Counted from the first letter of the stretch, positions 1 to 7,421 are shown. The stretch: 7,578 bases of DNA from Mesorhizobium sp. (GCA_030698645.1 JAUYMV010000309.1:1-7578), one strand, 5' to 3'. Translations and numbers: made by a program. Notes: generated by a model not told the origin, from the letters alone.

Positions 1-39
1 GGCGGCAAGGGCTCGGCGGGCCTGCTCGACGAGGTCTGA
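1..39 (+). CDS. C-terminal end of an unidentified gene (partial)
   Basis: Frame 1 reads GGKGSAGLLDEV followed by TGA at 37-39. Only these 12 residues are visible, so the product cannot be named. The reading is supported by the intrinsic terminator that starts about 25 bases after the stop codon, in the correct orientation for a plus-strand gene ending here. The terminator suggests that this gene ends a separate transcription unit and is not co-transcribed with the metallopeptidase gene that follows. Confidence 0.6.
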   Translation, partial: GGKGSAGLLDEV

Positions 40-63
40 TCGGCCCGACCATGACGAGGACAG

Positions 64-92
64 AACGGCGCCGCTCACCCGGCGCCGTTTTT
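64..92 (+). terminator. Rho-independent terminator
   Basis: The left arm AACGGCGCC (64-72) pairs perfectly with GGCGCCGTT (81-89) around an eight-base loop, and a run of five T lies at 88-92. This is a textbook intrinsic terminator for the plus-strand gene ending at 39. The flanks form a second inverted repeat: CAGAACG at 61-67 is complementary to CGTTCTG at 93-99. An alternative, longer fold is therefore possible. Confidence 0.85.
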
Positions 93-223
93 CGTTCTGT
101 GTCGGCGTCTGCCCAACTGGCAGCCGCTACAGACTGTCGACGGCCGATCGCGCGACCCCTCAACCGCGCTATCGCGTTTTTCTTTTGTTCACCCCGGCCG
201 CGAATCGCATAGTGTCCCGTTCC

Positions 224-982
224 ATGGTTTTCGGATTGCTCAAGAAGGCGGAGCCCCGCCGCCCCCAGACGCCGCTCGAACGTCACTACGACGTCGCCGG
301 CCGCACGCTGCCGCTGCGCATCGTCGAGAACGGCCGCGCCAAGCGACTGACGCTGCGCATCGACCCGGGCGGACAGGGCCTGCGCGTGACGATCCCGCCG
401 GGTGTCGCGCCGCGCGAGGTCGACCGCTTCCTGGATCGCCATCAGGGCTGGCTGGAGCAGCGGCTCGCCAAGGTGCCGGACCGGCCGCAGGTGCGCCCCG
501 GCATAAAGGTGCCGGTGCGCGGTGTGCCGCATCTGGTCGTGCACGAATCGTCCAAGCGCGGCAGCGTCTCCGTCGCGGTGGTCGACGGCGAGCCCGCGCT
601 TCTGGTGCATGGCGAGCGCGTCCACCTGCCGCGCCGCATCGCCGATTTCCTCAAGCGCGAGGCCAAGCGCGACATCGAGGCGCTGGTGCTGAAGCACACG
701 ACGACCATCGGCCGGCGCGCCAAGTCGGTGCGCTTCAAGGACACCACCAGCCGCTGGGGCTCCTGCACCTCGGACGGTAACCTCGCCTTCTCCTGGCGCA
801 TCATGATGGCGCCGAAGCCGGTGATCGACTACCTCGTCGCGCACGAAGTGGCGCATCTGAAGGAGATGAACCACGGGCCGAAATTCTGGAAGCTGTGCAA
901 GGAACTCGCGCCCGACACCGAGCGCTGCAAGGCCTGGCTGAAGAAGAACGGCGGCGCGCTGCAGGCGATCAGGTTTGAGTGA
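224..982 (+). CDS. YgjP/DUF45-type zinc metallopeptidase (M48-like, SprT-like fold)
   Basis: The predicted 252-residue cytoplasmic protein belongs to the family usually annotated as 'M48 family metallopeptidase' or YgjP-like (COG1451). The zinc site is visible: HEVAH (H207, E208, H211) followed by a third histidine ligand H217 in NHGPKFW. It is preceded by the family hallmark RWGSC (177-181) and by WRIMMAPKPVIDYLVAHE. The N-terminal half, with RLTLRID and VTIPPGV, is also typical of the family. There is no signal peptide or membrane segment. I chose ATG 224 (MVFGLLKK) because family members start this way. An in-frame TTG at 185 would add 13 unlikely residues. Neither start has a clear Shine-Dalgarno sequence. 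The physiological substrate of the family is not established. The gene lies just upstream of the trp genes, separated from trpF by a 210-base repeat-bearing spacer. Confidence 0.88.
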   Translation: MVFGLLKKAEPRRPQTPLERHYDVAGRTLPLRIVENGRAKRLTLRIDPGGQGLRVTIPPGVAPREVDRFLDRHQGWLEQRLAKVPDRPQVRPGIKVPVRGVPHLVVHESSKRGSVSVAVVDGEPALLVHGERVHLPRRIADFLKREAKRDIEALVLKHTTTIGRRAKSVRFKDTTSRWGSCTSDGNLAFSWRIMMAPKPVIDYLVAHEVAHLKEMNHGPKFWKLCKELAPDTERCKAWLKKNGGALQAIRFE

Positions 983-984
983 GC

Positions 985-1152
985 TCTTCTTCTCCCCATT
1001 CACGGGAGTCCGGAGGACGGGTCGAGACCGTCGGCTCGACCCCGGTGCCCCGAAGGGCTGGATGAGGTGCAGCCAAAACGTTCAAAAGTCACCGGTGGCC
1101 CCTCATCTGCCTGCCGGCATCTTCTCCCCGTAGAACGGGGCGAAGAAAGCTC
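985..1152. repeat. RIME-like palindromic intergenic mosaic repeat
   Basis: The spacer between the metallopeptidase and trpF is an imperfect two-armed inverted structure. Outer ends: CTCTTCTTCTCCCC (984-997) mirrors the complement of GGGGCGAAGAAAG (1137-1149). Inner ends: GGATGAGG (1060-1067) mirrors CCCCTCATC (1099-1107). Arm-internal hairpins are visible: GGGTCGAG (1019-1026) with CTCGACCC (1035-1042), and CTTCTCCCCG (1121-1130) with CGGGGCGAAG (1136-1145) around TAGAA, with one mismatch. The words CCTCATC, CTGCCGGCA and CTTCTCCCCG match, from memory, the dispersed rhizobial RIME-type elements of intergenic regions. Such elements are non-coding and of uncertain function. The identification is by recalled motif; a copy-number search in a genome would confirm it. 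Confidence 0.6.
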
Positions 1153-1192
1153 TCCTCGACTCGATACCCCGTTTCATGCGATTTCCCGCCCC

Positions 1193-1840
1193 ATGCCCCT
1201 CGACATCAAGATATGCGGCCTGTCGACGCCGGAAACCGTGGCCGCCGCGCTCGACGGCGGCGCGACGCATGTCGGCTTCATCTTTTTCCCCAAAAGCCCG
1301 CGAAATGTGACGCCCGAGCTTGCCAGGCGGTTGCGTGAGGCGGCTGCCGGTCGCGCGCAGGCGGTCGCGGTGACGGTCGATGCCGACGACGCGTTCCTCG
1401 ACGGCATCGTCGCGGCCATGCAGCCGGACATGCTGCAGTTGCACGGACACGAGACGCCGGCGCGGGTAGGCGAGGTGCGCGAGCGCTACAAACTGCCCGT
1501 CATGAAGGCGCTGTCGATCAGCGCCTCGGCCGACTTGCTGCATGTCGCCGCCTACGCGAACATCGCCGACCGGCTGCTGCTTGATGCCAAGCCGCCGGCC
1601 GGATCGGACCTGCCCGGCGGCAACGGCGTGTCGTTCGACTGGCGTCTGCTCGCCGCGCTCGATCCCGGCCTCGACTATCTGCTGTCGGGCGGTCTCAACG
1701 CCGGCAACGTCGCAGACGCCTTGCGCATCGCCAATCCGCCCGGAATCGACGTGTCGTCGGGCGTCGAATTGGCGCCGGGCGTCAAGGATGTCGGCCTGAT
1801 CGCGGCGTTTTTCGCCGCCGTGCGCGCCGCGCGGGGCTGA
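1193..1840 (+). CDS. trpF: Phosphoribosylanthranilate isomerase
   Basis: TrpF catalyses the Amadori rearrangement of N-(5'-phosphoribosyl)anthranilate to CdRP, the third step from chorismate to tryptophan, in the cytoplasm. The 215-residue product has the usual length of a free-standing TrpF (beta/alpha)8 barrel. Diagnostic segments are KICGL with the general-base cysteine C8, [17 protein letters not shown] (81-87), LLLDAKPP with the general-acid aspartate D131, and the C-terminal phosphate-binding segments SGGLNAGN (from S165) and DVSSGVE (from D186). The start at ATG 1193 ([10 protein letters not shown]) fits the family. An in-frame upstream ATG at 1067 would add 42 residues encoded by the palindromic repeat and is rejected. 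No strong Shine-Dalgarno sequence precedes 1193. The gene is followed after 116 bases by trpB, as in other rhizobia. Confidence 0.96.
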   Translation: MPLDIKICGLSTPETVAAALDGGATHVGFIFFPKSPRNVTPELARRLREAAAGRAQAVAVTVDADDAFLDGIVAAMQPDMLQLHGHETPARVGEVRERYKLPVMKALSISASADLLHVAAYANIADRLLLDAKPPAGSDLPGGNGVSFDWRLLAALDPGLDYLLSGGLNAGNVADALRIANPPGIDVSSGVELAPGVKDVGLIAAFFAAVRAARG

Positions 1841-1841
1841 C

Positions 1842-1900
1842 GGGACGCCTCGGACAGTTTACTTTTTGCCCCCGAAGGGCATATGCCTCTCCGAGGTCCC
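1842..1900 (+). other. Inverted-repeat spacer between trpF and trpB
   Basis: The 116-base gap between trpF and trpB contains an outer inverted repeat. GGGACGCCTCGGA (1842-1854) faces TCCGAGGTCCC (1890-1900), complementary apart from a two-base bulge. Inside lie a small hairpin GCCC/GGGC (1868-1880), preceded by five T (1863-1867), and the perfect ten-base palindrome GGCATATGCC (1878-1887). CCCCGAAGGGC at 1870-1880 also occurs at 1048-1058 in the spacer before trpF. This could be a transcript-processing or termination structure, or a decayed piece of the same repeat family. I found no short leader ORF rich in Trp codons, so classical attenuation is not supported. Confidence 0.4.
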
Positions 1901-1945
1901 GCAAGGGGCTAGAAAGCAGTCTGTCCCCAGACCCGTCCCCAGTTC

Positions 1946-1949
1946 AGGA
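1946..1949 (+). promoter_or_regulatory. Ribosome binding site of trpB
   Basis: AGGA lies seven bases before ATG 1957 and fixes the trpB start at MNKPTEPN. Confidence 0.6.
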
Positions 1950-1956
1950 TTTCCCG

Positions 1957-3207
<1,251 letters not shown>

Positions 3208-3265
3208 GGCGCCCGACAAGGGATGTAAGATTCCTGACCGAACCGACAAAGCACGGGTCCAGACG

Positions 3266-3547
3266 ATGTCTTCCACTGTGTCGATTTCCATAGCGACAAA
3301 ACTGCGATTGGAGCGCGAAGCCGGCAGGTCCGACGAGTCCCCCGACGAACTCGCAGACAAGGCCATTCAGGTCTATCTGCGCGCCAGGGACGATGAGCGG
3401 AACCTGCTTCGGCAACGCGTTGGAGAGGCCGACGAGGGCAAGTTCATCTCTTCGGAAGCGATGCTGCGCTGGATCGGCAGCTGGGGATCGGACAACGAAC
3501 TCCCGCCGCCCGAGCCGGATCTGGATTTCGGCCCACGACGGAAATGA
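3266..3547 (+). CDS. Ribbon-helix-helix antitoxin (ParD/CopG-like), partner of the downstream toxin
   Basis: The product has 93 residues. The N-terminus (about residues 3-45: TVSISIATKLRLEREA, then a helix around ESPDELADKAIQVYL) resembles a ribbon-helix-helix DNA-binding fold, the part that in such antitoxins dimerises and represses its own promoter. The C-terminal tail GKFISSEAMLRWIGSWGS-DNELPPPEPD is acidic and proline-rich. It resembles the toxin-wrapping tail of rhizobial antitoxins paired with RelE/ParE toxins. ATGA at 3544-3547 overlaps its stop with the toxin start, the arrangement expected for translational coupling. The start at 3266 has only a weak upstream GGG. A TAAGAT hexamer at 3226-3231 could be a -10 box for an internal promoter, but no good -35 is visible. 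Base composition falls clearly below that of trpB. The family call rests on motif resemblance only. Confidence 0.75.
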   Translation: MSSTVSISIATKLRLEREAGRSDESPDELADKAIQVYLRARDDERNLLRQRVGEADEGKFISSEAMLRWIGSWGSDNELPPPEPDLDFGPRRK

Positions 3548-3836
3548 TCGTTGTCTTCCTCGAATCCTGCAACGACGACATCGAGTGGTTGCGCGTCTAC
3601 TTTCAAGAAACTTTTTTCCTGCAGGAGCCGACCGAGCCGACGTGCACTTCGCCAATGCAGTTGCGGTACTTGAGGAAAATCCCTATGCGGGTCGGGCTCT
3701 GGACGCTGAACTGCGCATTTACAGCATCCGGCGAACGCCGTTTGCCTACATTTATCGAGTGAATACCGACCGGATCGAAATCATCCGTATCCGCGATCAG
3801 CGCGGGGCCAACGATTCTAGCGATTCCGATGCTTGA
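3544..3836 (+). pseudogene. RelE/ParE-family toxin, reading frame broken at a six-T run
   Basis: Starting at ATG 3544, the frame reads MIVVFLESCNDDIEWLRVYF-QETFF, the first helices of a RelE/ParE toxin. It then runs into unrelated sequence and stops at 3760-3762 (72 residues). The missing remainder continues in the -1 frame from 3618: PAGADRADVHFANAVAVLEE, then NPYAGRAL, LRIYSIRRTPFAYIYRV and DRIEIIRIRDQRGA, ending at TGA 3834-3836. Joined, this gives 97 residues, the normal family length, with the beta-strand core and the basic RRTPF and RIRDQR segments. The break is at TTTTTT (3612-3617). The options are a natural inactivating indel, a homopolymer sequencing error, or -1 ribosomal slippage on T TTT TTC. 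Members of the family, as I recall them, have one F before P here, which would favour an indel that added two T. The G+C of 3541-3840 is 161/300 by hand count, well below the flanking trp genes. RelE/ParE relatives act on gyrase or on ribosome-bound mRNA; the target here cannot be told. Confidence 0.75.
3612..3618 (+). other. Candidate -1 slippery heptamer in the toxin
   Basis: The bases T TTT TTC, set in the starting frame of the toxin, fit the X XXY YYZ pattern of -1 programmed frameshift sites. A slip of one base back here joins the two toxin halves without loss. I do not see an obvious upstream Shine-Dalgarno-like stimulator at the usual distance, nor a strong stem immediately downstream, so the functional reading is speculative. 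Confidence 0.3.
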
Positions 3837-3840
3837 AGGA
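3835..3840 (+). promoter_or_regulatory. Ribosome binding site of trpA, overlapping the toxin stop codon
   Basis: GAAGGA sits eight bases before ATG 3849. Its first two bases are the last two of the toxin TGA (3834-3836), so ribosomes ending the complete toxin frame would finish on the trpA binding site. Ribosomes that stop at 3762 in the unshifted frame would end 87 bases before trpA. Confidence 0.65.
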
Positions 3841-3848
3841 ATTCAGAT

Positions 3849-4688
3849 ATGACCACCCGCATCGACCGCCGCATGGCAAAGCTCAAGGCCGAGGGACGCC
3901 CGGCGCTCGTCACCTATTTCATGGGCGGCGATCCCGACTACGAGACCTCGCTGTCGATCATGAAGGCGCTGCCGAAGGCGGGCAGCGACGTCATCGAGCT
4001 CGGCATGCCGTTCTCCGACCCGATGGCCGACGGCCCGGCGATCCAGGCGGCCGGGCTGCGCGCGCTGAAGGCCGGCCAGACGCTGGTCAAGACGCTCGCG
4101 ATGGCGCGCGCGTTCCGCGCCGGGGACAACGAGACGCCGATCGTCCTGATGGGCTACTACAACCCGATCTACGTCTACGGCGTCGACCGCTTCCTCGCCG
4201 ACGCTGTGGACAGCGGCATTGACGGGCTGATCGTCGTCGACCTGCCGCCCGAGATGGACGAGGAGCTCTGCCTGCCCGCCGTGCGCGCCGGCATCAATTT
4301 CATCCGCCTGGCGACGCCGACCACCGACGACAAGCGCCTGCCCAAGGTGCTGCAGAACACGTCCGGGTTCGTCTACTACGTCTCGATGACCGGCATCACT
4401 GGGTCAGCGCTCGCCGATACCGGCAAGGTCGCCGACGCCGTGAAGCGCATCAAGAGCCACACCGACCTGCCTGTCTGCGTCGGTTTCGGCGTCAAGACCG
4501 CCGAGCAGGCGCGCATCATCGGCGCCTCGGCCGATGGCGTCGTGGTCGGCACGGCGATCGTCAACGCGGTGGCCAACGTGCTCGGCCCGCACGGCGAAAA
4601 GCTCGCCGATCCGGCCGAAGCCGTGGCGACGCTGGTCTCCGGCCTGGCAGCGGGCGTCCGCGCGGCCCGCCTTGCTGCCGCCGAATAG
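3849..4688 (+). CDS. trpA: Tryptophan synthase alpha chain
   Basis: The alpha subunit cleaves indole-3-glycerol phosphate to indole and glyceraldehyde 3-phosphate and passes indole through the tunnel to TrpB. The 279-residue protein is full length for the family's (beta/alpha)8 barrel. Visible landmarks are [22 protein letters not shown] with the catalytic pair E50 and D61, [35 protein letters not shown] (loop 6 region), [22 protein letters not shown] and [10 protein letters not shown], the last two forming the phosphate site. The start at MTTRIDRRM is supported by the GAAGGA site eight bases upstream. It is separated from its usual neighbour trpB by the toxin-antitoxin module. accD follows after 36 bases. 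Confidence 0.98.
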   Translation: MTTRIDRRMAKLKAEGRPALVTYFMGGDPDYETSLSIMKALPKAGSDVIELGMPFSDPMADGPAIQAAGLRALKAGQTLVKTLAMARAFRAGDNETPIVLMGYYNPIYVYGVDRFLADAVDSGIDGLIVVDLPPEMDEELCLPAVRAGINFIRLATPTTDDKRLPKVLQNTSGFVYYVSMTGITGSALADTGKVADAVKRIKSHTDLPVCVGFGVKTAEQARIIGASADGVVVGTAIVNAVANVLGPHGEKLADPAEAVATLVSGLAAGVRAARLAAAE

Positions 4689-4711
4689 TTTCGCCACAGT
4701 CCTGCCCGAAC

Positions 4712-4716
4712 GGGAG
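4712..4716 (+). promoter_or_regulatory. Ribosome binding site of accD
   Basis: GGGAG lies eight bases before ATG 4725. It overlaps the right arm of a very small CCCGAACGGG inverted repeat (4705-4714), which could weakly mask it. Confidence 0.55.
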
Positions 4717-4724
4717 CTTCGTCC

Positions 4725-5642
4725 ATGAACTGGATCACCAACTACGTCCGGCCGAAGATCAATTCGATGCTCGGACGGCGCGACATGCCGGAAAATCTCT
4801 GGATCAAAGATCCCGAGAGCGGCGAGATGGTGTTCCACAAGGAACTCGAGGAAAACCAGTACGTCATCCCCTCGTCCGGCCATCATATGAAAATTTCGGC
4901 CAAGGACCGGCTGCGCTTCTTCATGGATGACGGCGTCTACACGATGCTGGAAAATCCCAAGGTCGCCACCGACCCGCTGCGTTTCCGCGACGAGAAGCGC
5001 TACATTGATCGTCTGCGCGACGCCAAGTCCAAGACCGGCCTGGAAGACGCCATCGTCAATGCGCGCGGCACCATCGAAGGCCTGCCGGTCATGGTCACCG
5101 TGCAGGATTTCTCCTTCATGGGCGGCTCGCTCGGCATGGCGGCGGGCGACGCCATCATCCGCGCCTTCGAGACGGCGGTGGCCGAACGGCGGCCCATGGT
5201 GCTGTTCGCCGCGTCCGGGGGCGCGCGCATGCAGGAAGGCATCCTGTCGCTGATGCAGCTGCCACGCACGACGGTCGCCGTCGAACGCCTCAAGGAGGCG
5301 GGCCTGCCCTACATCGTGGTGCTGACCAACCCGACCACCGGCGGCGTCACCGCCTCCTACGCGATGCTCGGCGACATCCACATCGCCGAGCCCGGCGCGC
5401 TGATCGGCTTCGCCGGACCGCGCGTTATCGAGCAGACCATCCGCGAAAAGCTGCCCGAGGGGTTCCAGCGCGCCGAATATCTGATGGAGCACGGCATGGT
5501 CGACCTCGTCGTCTCGCGCCTCGACATGAAGGCGACGGTCGCGCGGCTCCTGAAGATCCTAATGCACGTCCCGGCCACCATGGCGCAGCCGGACGCGCCG
5601 ATGGCGCTGGCACCCGCGTCGGAAGTTCGCACCGGCGCGTAG
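4725..5642 (+). CDS. accD: Acetyl-CoA carboxylase carboxyltransferase subunit beta, lacking the zinc-ribbon cysteines
   Basis: AccD pairs with AccA to form the carboxyltransferase that moves CO2 from biotinylated AccB to acetyl-CoA, giving malonyl-CoA for fatty acid synthesis. The 305-residue protein has the normal length. The start [19 protein letters not shown] is typical of rhizobial AccD. The crotonase-fold core is intact: [18 protein letters not shown], the oxyanion-hole segment SGGARMQEG (164-172), [11 protein letters not shown] (204-214) and [11 protein letters not shown]. The N-terminal region that in E. coli holds a Cys4 zinc ribbon is present as [11 protein letters not shown]...[11 protein letters not shown], but the four cysteine positions are D29, S32, I48 and S51. 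Rhizobial homologues that I recall also have a degenerate ribbon, often keeping one cysteine. The C-terminal tail after about residue 285 is Ala/Pro-rich and probably disordered. Linkage to trpA and folC is characteristic of this clade. Confidence 0.97.
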   Translation: MNWITNYVRPKINSMLGRRDMPENLWIKDPESGEMVFHKELEENQYVIPSSGHHMKISAKDRLRFFMDDGVYTMLENPKVATDPLRFRDEKRYIDRLRDAKSKTGLEDAIVNARGTIEGLPVMVTVQDFSFMGGSLGMAAGDAIIRAFETAVAERRPMVLFAASGGARMQEGILSLMQLPRTTVAVERLKEAGLPYIVVLTNPTTGGVTASYAMLGDIHIAEPGALIGFAGPRVIEQTIREKLPEGFQRAEYLMEHGMVDLVVSRLDMKATVARLLKILMHVPATMAQPDAPMALAPASEVRTGA

Positions 5643-5717
5643 ACTTCGCGCCGATCCAACCCATATTGGCGGAAGTTTCGCGTTGTGGTCTCCATGCGCA
5701 GGGAAAGCATTGCTCCG

Positions 5718-7049
5718 ATGACGAAAAGCGCGGCGGAACGCGAGATCGAGCGGCTGATGACGCTGCACCCGAAAGGCTTCGACCTTTCGCTCGGCCGCAT
5801 CACGCGCCTGCTCGGCCGCCTCGGCAACCCGCAGGACCGGCTGCCGCCTGTCATCCACATCGCCGGGACCAACGGCAAGGGCTCGACGGCGGCCTTTTCG
5901 CGCGCGCTGCTCGAGGCCGCCGGGCTGACCGTTCACGTCCACACCTCGCCGCATCTCGTCCACTGGCACGAGCGCTACCGGCTGGCGGCGCCGGGCGGCG
6001 GCAAGTTCGTCGCCGACGAGGTCCTGGCCGAAGCCATCATCCGCGTCGGCGAGGCCAATGCGGGCGAGACGATCACCGTCTTCGAGATCCTGACGGCCGT
6101 CGCCTTCCTGCTGTTTTCCGAGCATCCCGCCGACGCCGCGATCATCGAGGTCGGCCTCGGCGGCCGCTTCGACGCCACCAACGTCATCGCGCGACCGGTG
6201 GCCTGCGCCATCATGCCGGTCTCGCTCGATCACGAGGCCTATCTCGGCGACCGGGTCGAGCTGATCGCGGCGGAAAAGGCCGGTATCATCAAGCGCGGCG
6301 TCCCGGTGATCGTCGGCGCCCAGGAAAGCGAGCTTGCCCGCGACGTCATCGTCGAAACCGCCGAACGGCTCGGCGCGCCGGTGCTCGTCTACGGCCAGGA
6401 CTTCATGGCGCATGGCGAAAACGGGCGGCTGATCTACCAGGACGAGGACGGGTTGATGGACCTTACCCCGCCGCGCCTGCCTGGCCGCCACCAGTTCGCC
6501 AACGCCGCGGCGGCCATCGCCACCGTCAAGGCAGCCGGCTTTCCGATCGGCAACCGCGAGGTCGACCGGGCCATGCAGGCGGTCGAGTGGCCCGGCCGCA
6601 TGCAGCGGCTGGCGGCCGGAAAGCTCGTGGCGCTGGCGCCCAAGGGCTCCGAAATCTGGCTCGACGGCGGCCACAATCCCGGCGCCGGCCTGGTCATATC
6701 CGAGGCGCTTGCCGAGCAGGAGGAGCGCTTCTCGCGGCAGCTCTTCATGATCTGCGGCATGATCTCGACCAAGGACCAGACCAATTTTTTCCGCGCCTTC
6801 GAAGGCATGGTGCGGCACGTCTTCACGGTTCCCGTCTCGATGAGCGAGGCGGGCGTCCCGAACGCCGAACTCGCCGCACGGGCGATCGATGCCGGCCTTT
6901 CCGCCGAGCCGGTCGCCTCGGTCGAGAATGCGCTGATGCTACTGCGCGACAGCTGGGAAGTCGGCGAGACGCCGCCGCGCATCCTGATCGTCGGCTCGCT
7001 CTACCTCGCAGGCGAGGTGCTGCGCCTCAATGGCACGCCGCCGGTCTGA
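5718..7049 (+). CDS. folC: Bifunctional dihydrofolate synthase / folylpolyglutamate synthase
   Basis: FolC adds glutamate to dihydropteroate to form dihydrofolate and then extends the polyglutamate tail of reduced folates, using ATP in the cytoplasm. The 443-residue protein shows the Mur-ligase-like fold: LHPKGFDLSLGRITRLL, the P-loop GTNGKGS (50-56, with K54), HVHTSPHLVHWHERYRL, EVGLGGRFDATN (from E144), SLDHEAYLGD, AAEKAGIIKRG, LPGRHQFANA, WPGRMQRL, and the start of the C-terminal domain at IWLDGGHNPGAG (with H319 and N320). The start is not certain. ATG 5718 (MTKSAAEREIERL) fits homologues best, and AGGGAAAG lies upstream at 5700-5707, though slightly far. ATG 5694 and GTG 5685 (with GGCGGAAG at 5668-5675) are in-frame alternatives giving 451 and 454 residues. 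It is the last plus-strand gene, and its stop lies six bases from the end of a convergent gene. Confidence 0.95.
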   Translation: MTKSAAEREIERLMTLHPKGFDLSLGRITRLLGRLGNPQDRLPPVIHIAGTNGKGSTAAFSRALLEAAGLTVHVHTSPHLVHWHERYRLAAPGGGKFVADEVLAEAIIRVGEANAGETITVFEILTAVAFLLFSEHPADAAIIEVGLGGRFDATNVIARPVACAIMPVSLDHEAYLGDRVELIAAEKAGIIKRGVPVIVGAQESELARDVIVETAERLGAPVLVYGQDFMAHGENGRLIYQDEDGLMDLTPPRLPGRHQFANAAAAIATVKAAGFPIGNREVDRAMQAVEWPGRMQRLAAGKLVALAPKGSEIWLDGGHNPGAGLVISEALAEQEERFSRQLFMICGMISTKDQTNFFRAFEGMVRHVFTVPVSMSEAGVPNAELAARAIDAGLSAEPVASVENALMLLRDSWEVGETPPRILIVGSLYLAGEVLRLNGTPPV

Positions 7050-7055
7050 GCCGTC

Positions 7056-7337
7056 CTATTTCAGCTCGATCTCGATGAAGGCGTATTCGCCGTCATTGGC
7101 GTTGATCACGTCGTGCTCGACGCCCGCCTTGCGGAAATAGGGCACGCCCTGCTTCATCTCGCCGAAGCCTTCGCCCTGCGCCGTCAGCAGCTTCACCTTG
7201 CCGTCCGCCAGCGGCACGATGACATAGTCGTGGCCGTGCCGGTGCCAGCCGGTGTTGTCGCCGGGCTGGAAGCGGTATTCGGTGACGATCACCCGCTCGT
7301 TGTCAATGAAGACGGTGGCCTTGGCTGATCCGGTCAT
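7056..7337 (-). CDS. Small single-domain cupin protein
   Basis: This minus-strand gene encodes 93 residues that form almost exactly one cupin beta-barrel. Motif 1 is GWHRHGHDYVIVPL, with H32 and H34 as metal-ligand candidates; the usual glutamate is not in place, and D37 or H36 may substitute. Motif 2 is complete as G72-x2-H75-x3-N79 in AGVEHDVIN. The protein is probably a metal-binding cytoplasmic cupin of unknown substrate. The start at ATG 7337 is chosen because AGGAG (complement of 7344-7348) lies six bases upstream. An in-frame ATG at 7436 would begin inside the neighbouring terminator and add 33 poorly conserved-looking residues. The gene converges on folC with a six-base gap and no intrinsic terminator between them. 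It must have its own promoter in 7338-7421, because a terminator stands between it and the upstream trx gene. Confidence 0.85.
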   Translation of the reverse strand: MTGSAKATVFIDNERVIVTEYRFQPGDNTGWHRHGHDYVIVPLADGKVKLLTAQGEGFGEMKQGVPYFRKAGVEHDVINANDGEYAFIEIELK

Positions 7338-7421
7338 GTCGCTCTCCTGGAGGGAGCCGCAGTCTCCTACGGCGCGGGTCGGCATAGAAGGACCAGACTC
7401 CGGAGAGCGGCGCGGCGCGAA

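Noticed and set aside
1067..1192. A 42-residue N-terminal extension of TrpF
   Set aside because: It is encoded by the palindromic repeat, has no resemblance to TrpF, and the family start [10 protein letters not shown] fits ATG 1193.
983..1192. A trp attenuator with leader peptide before trpF
   Set aside because: No short ORF with clustered Trp codons, and no hairpin followed by a T run, is present; the structure is better explained by a repeat element.
3208..3848. An insertion sequence or transposon carrying the toxin-antitoxin genes
   Set aside because: I found no transposase, terminal inverted repeats or clear target-site duplication at the edges of the module.
4725..4900. AccD as a pseudogene because the zinc cysteines are absent
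   Set aside because: The frame is intact, length is normal, the catalytic core is complete, and ribbon decay appears to be common in this clade.
5559..6818. A 419-codon minus-strand open frame, and a 470-codon plus-strand frame at 5666-7078, both over folC
   Set aside because: folC in its own frame has all family motifs. The others are low-complexity Arg/Ala/Gly or His/Asp-rich translations typical of shadow frames in high-G+C DNA.
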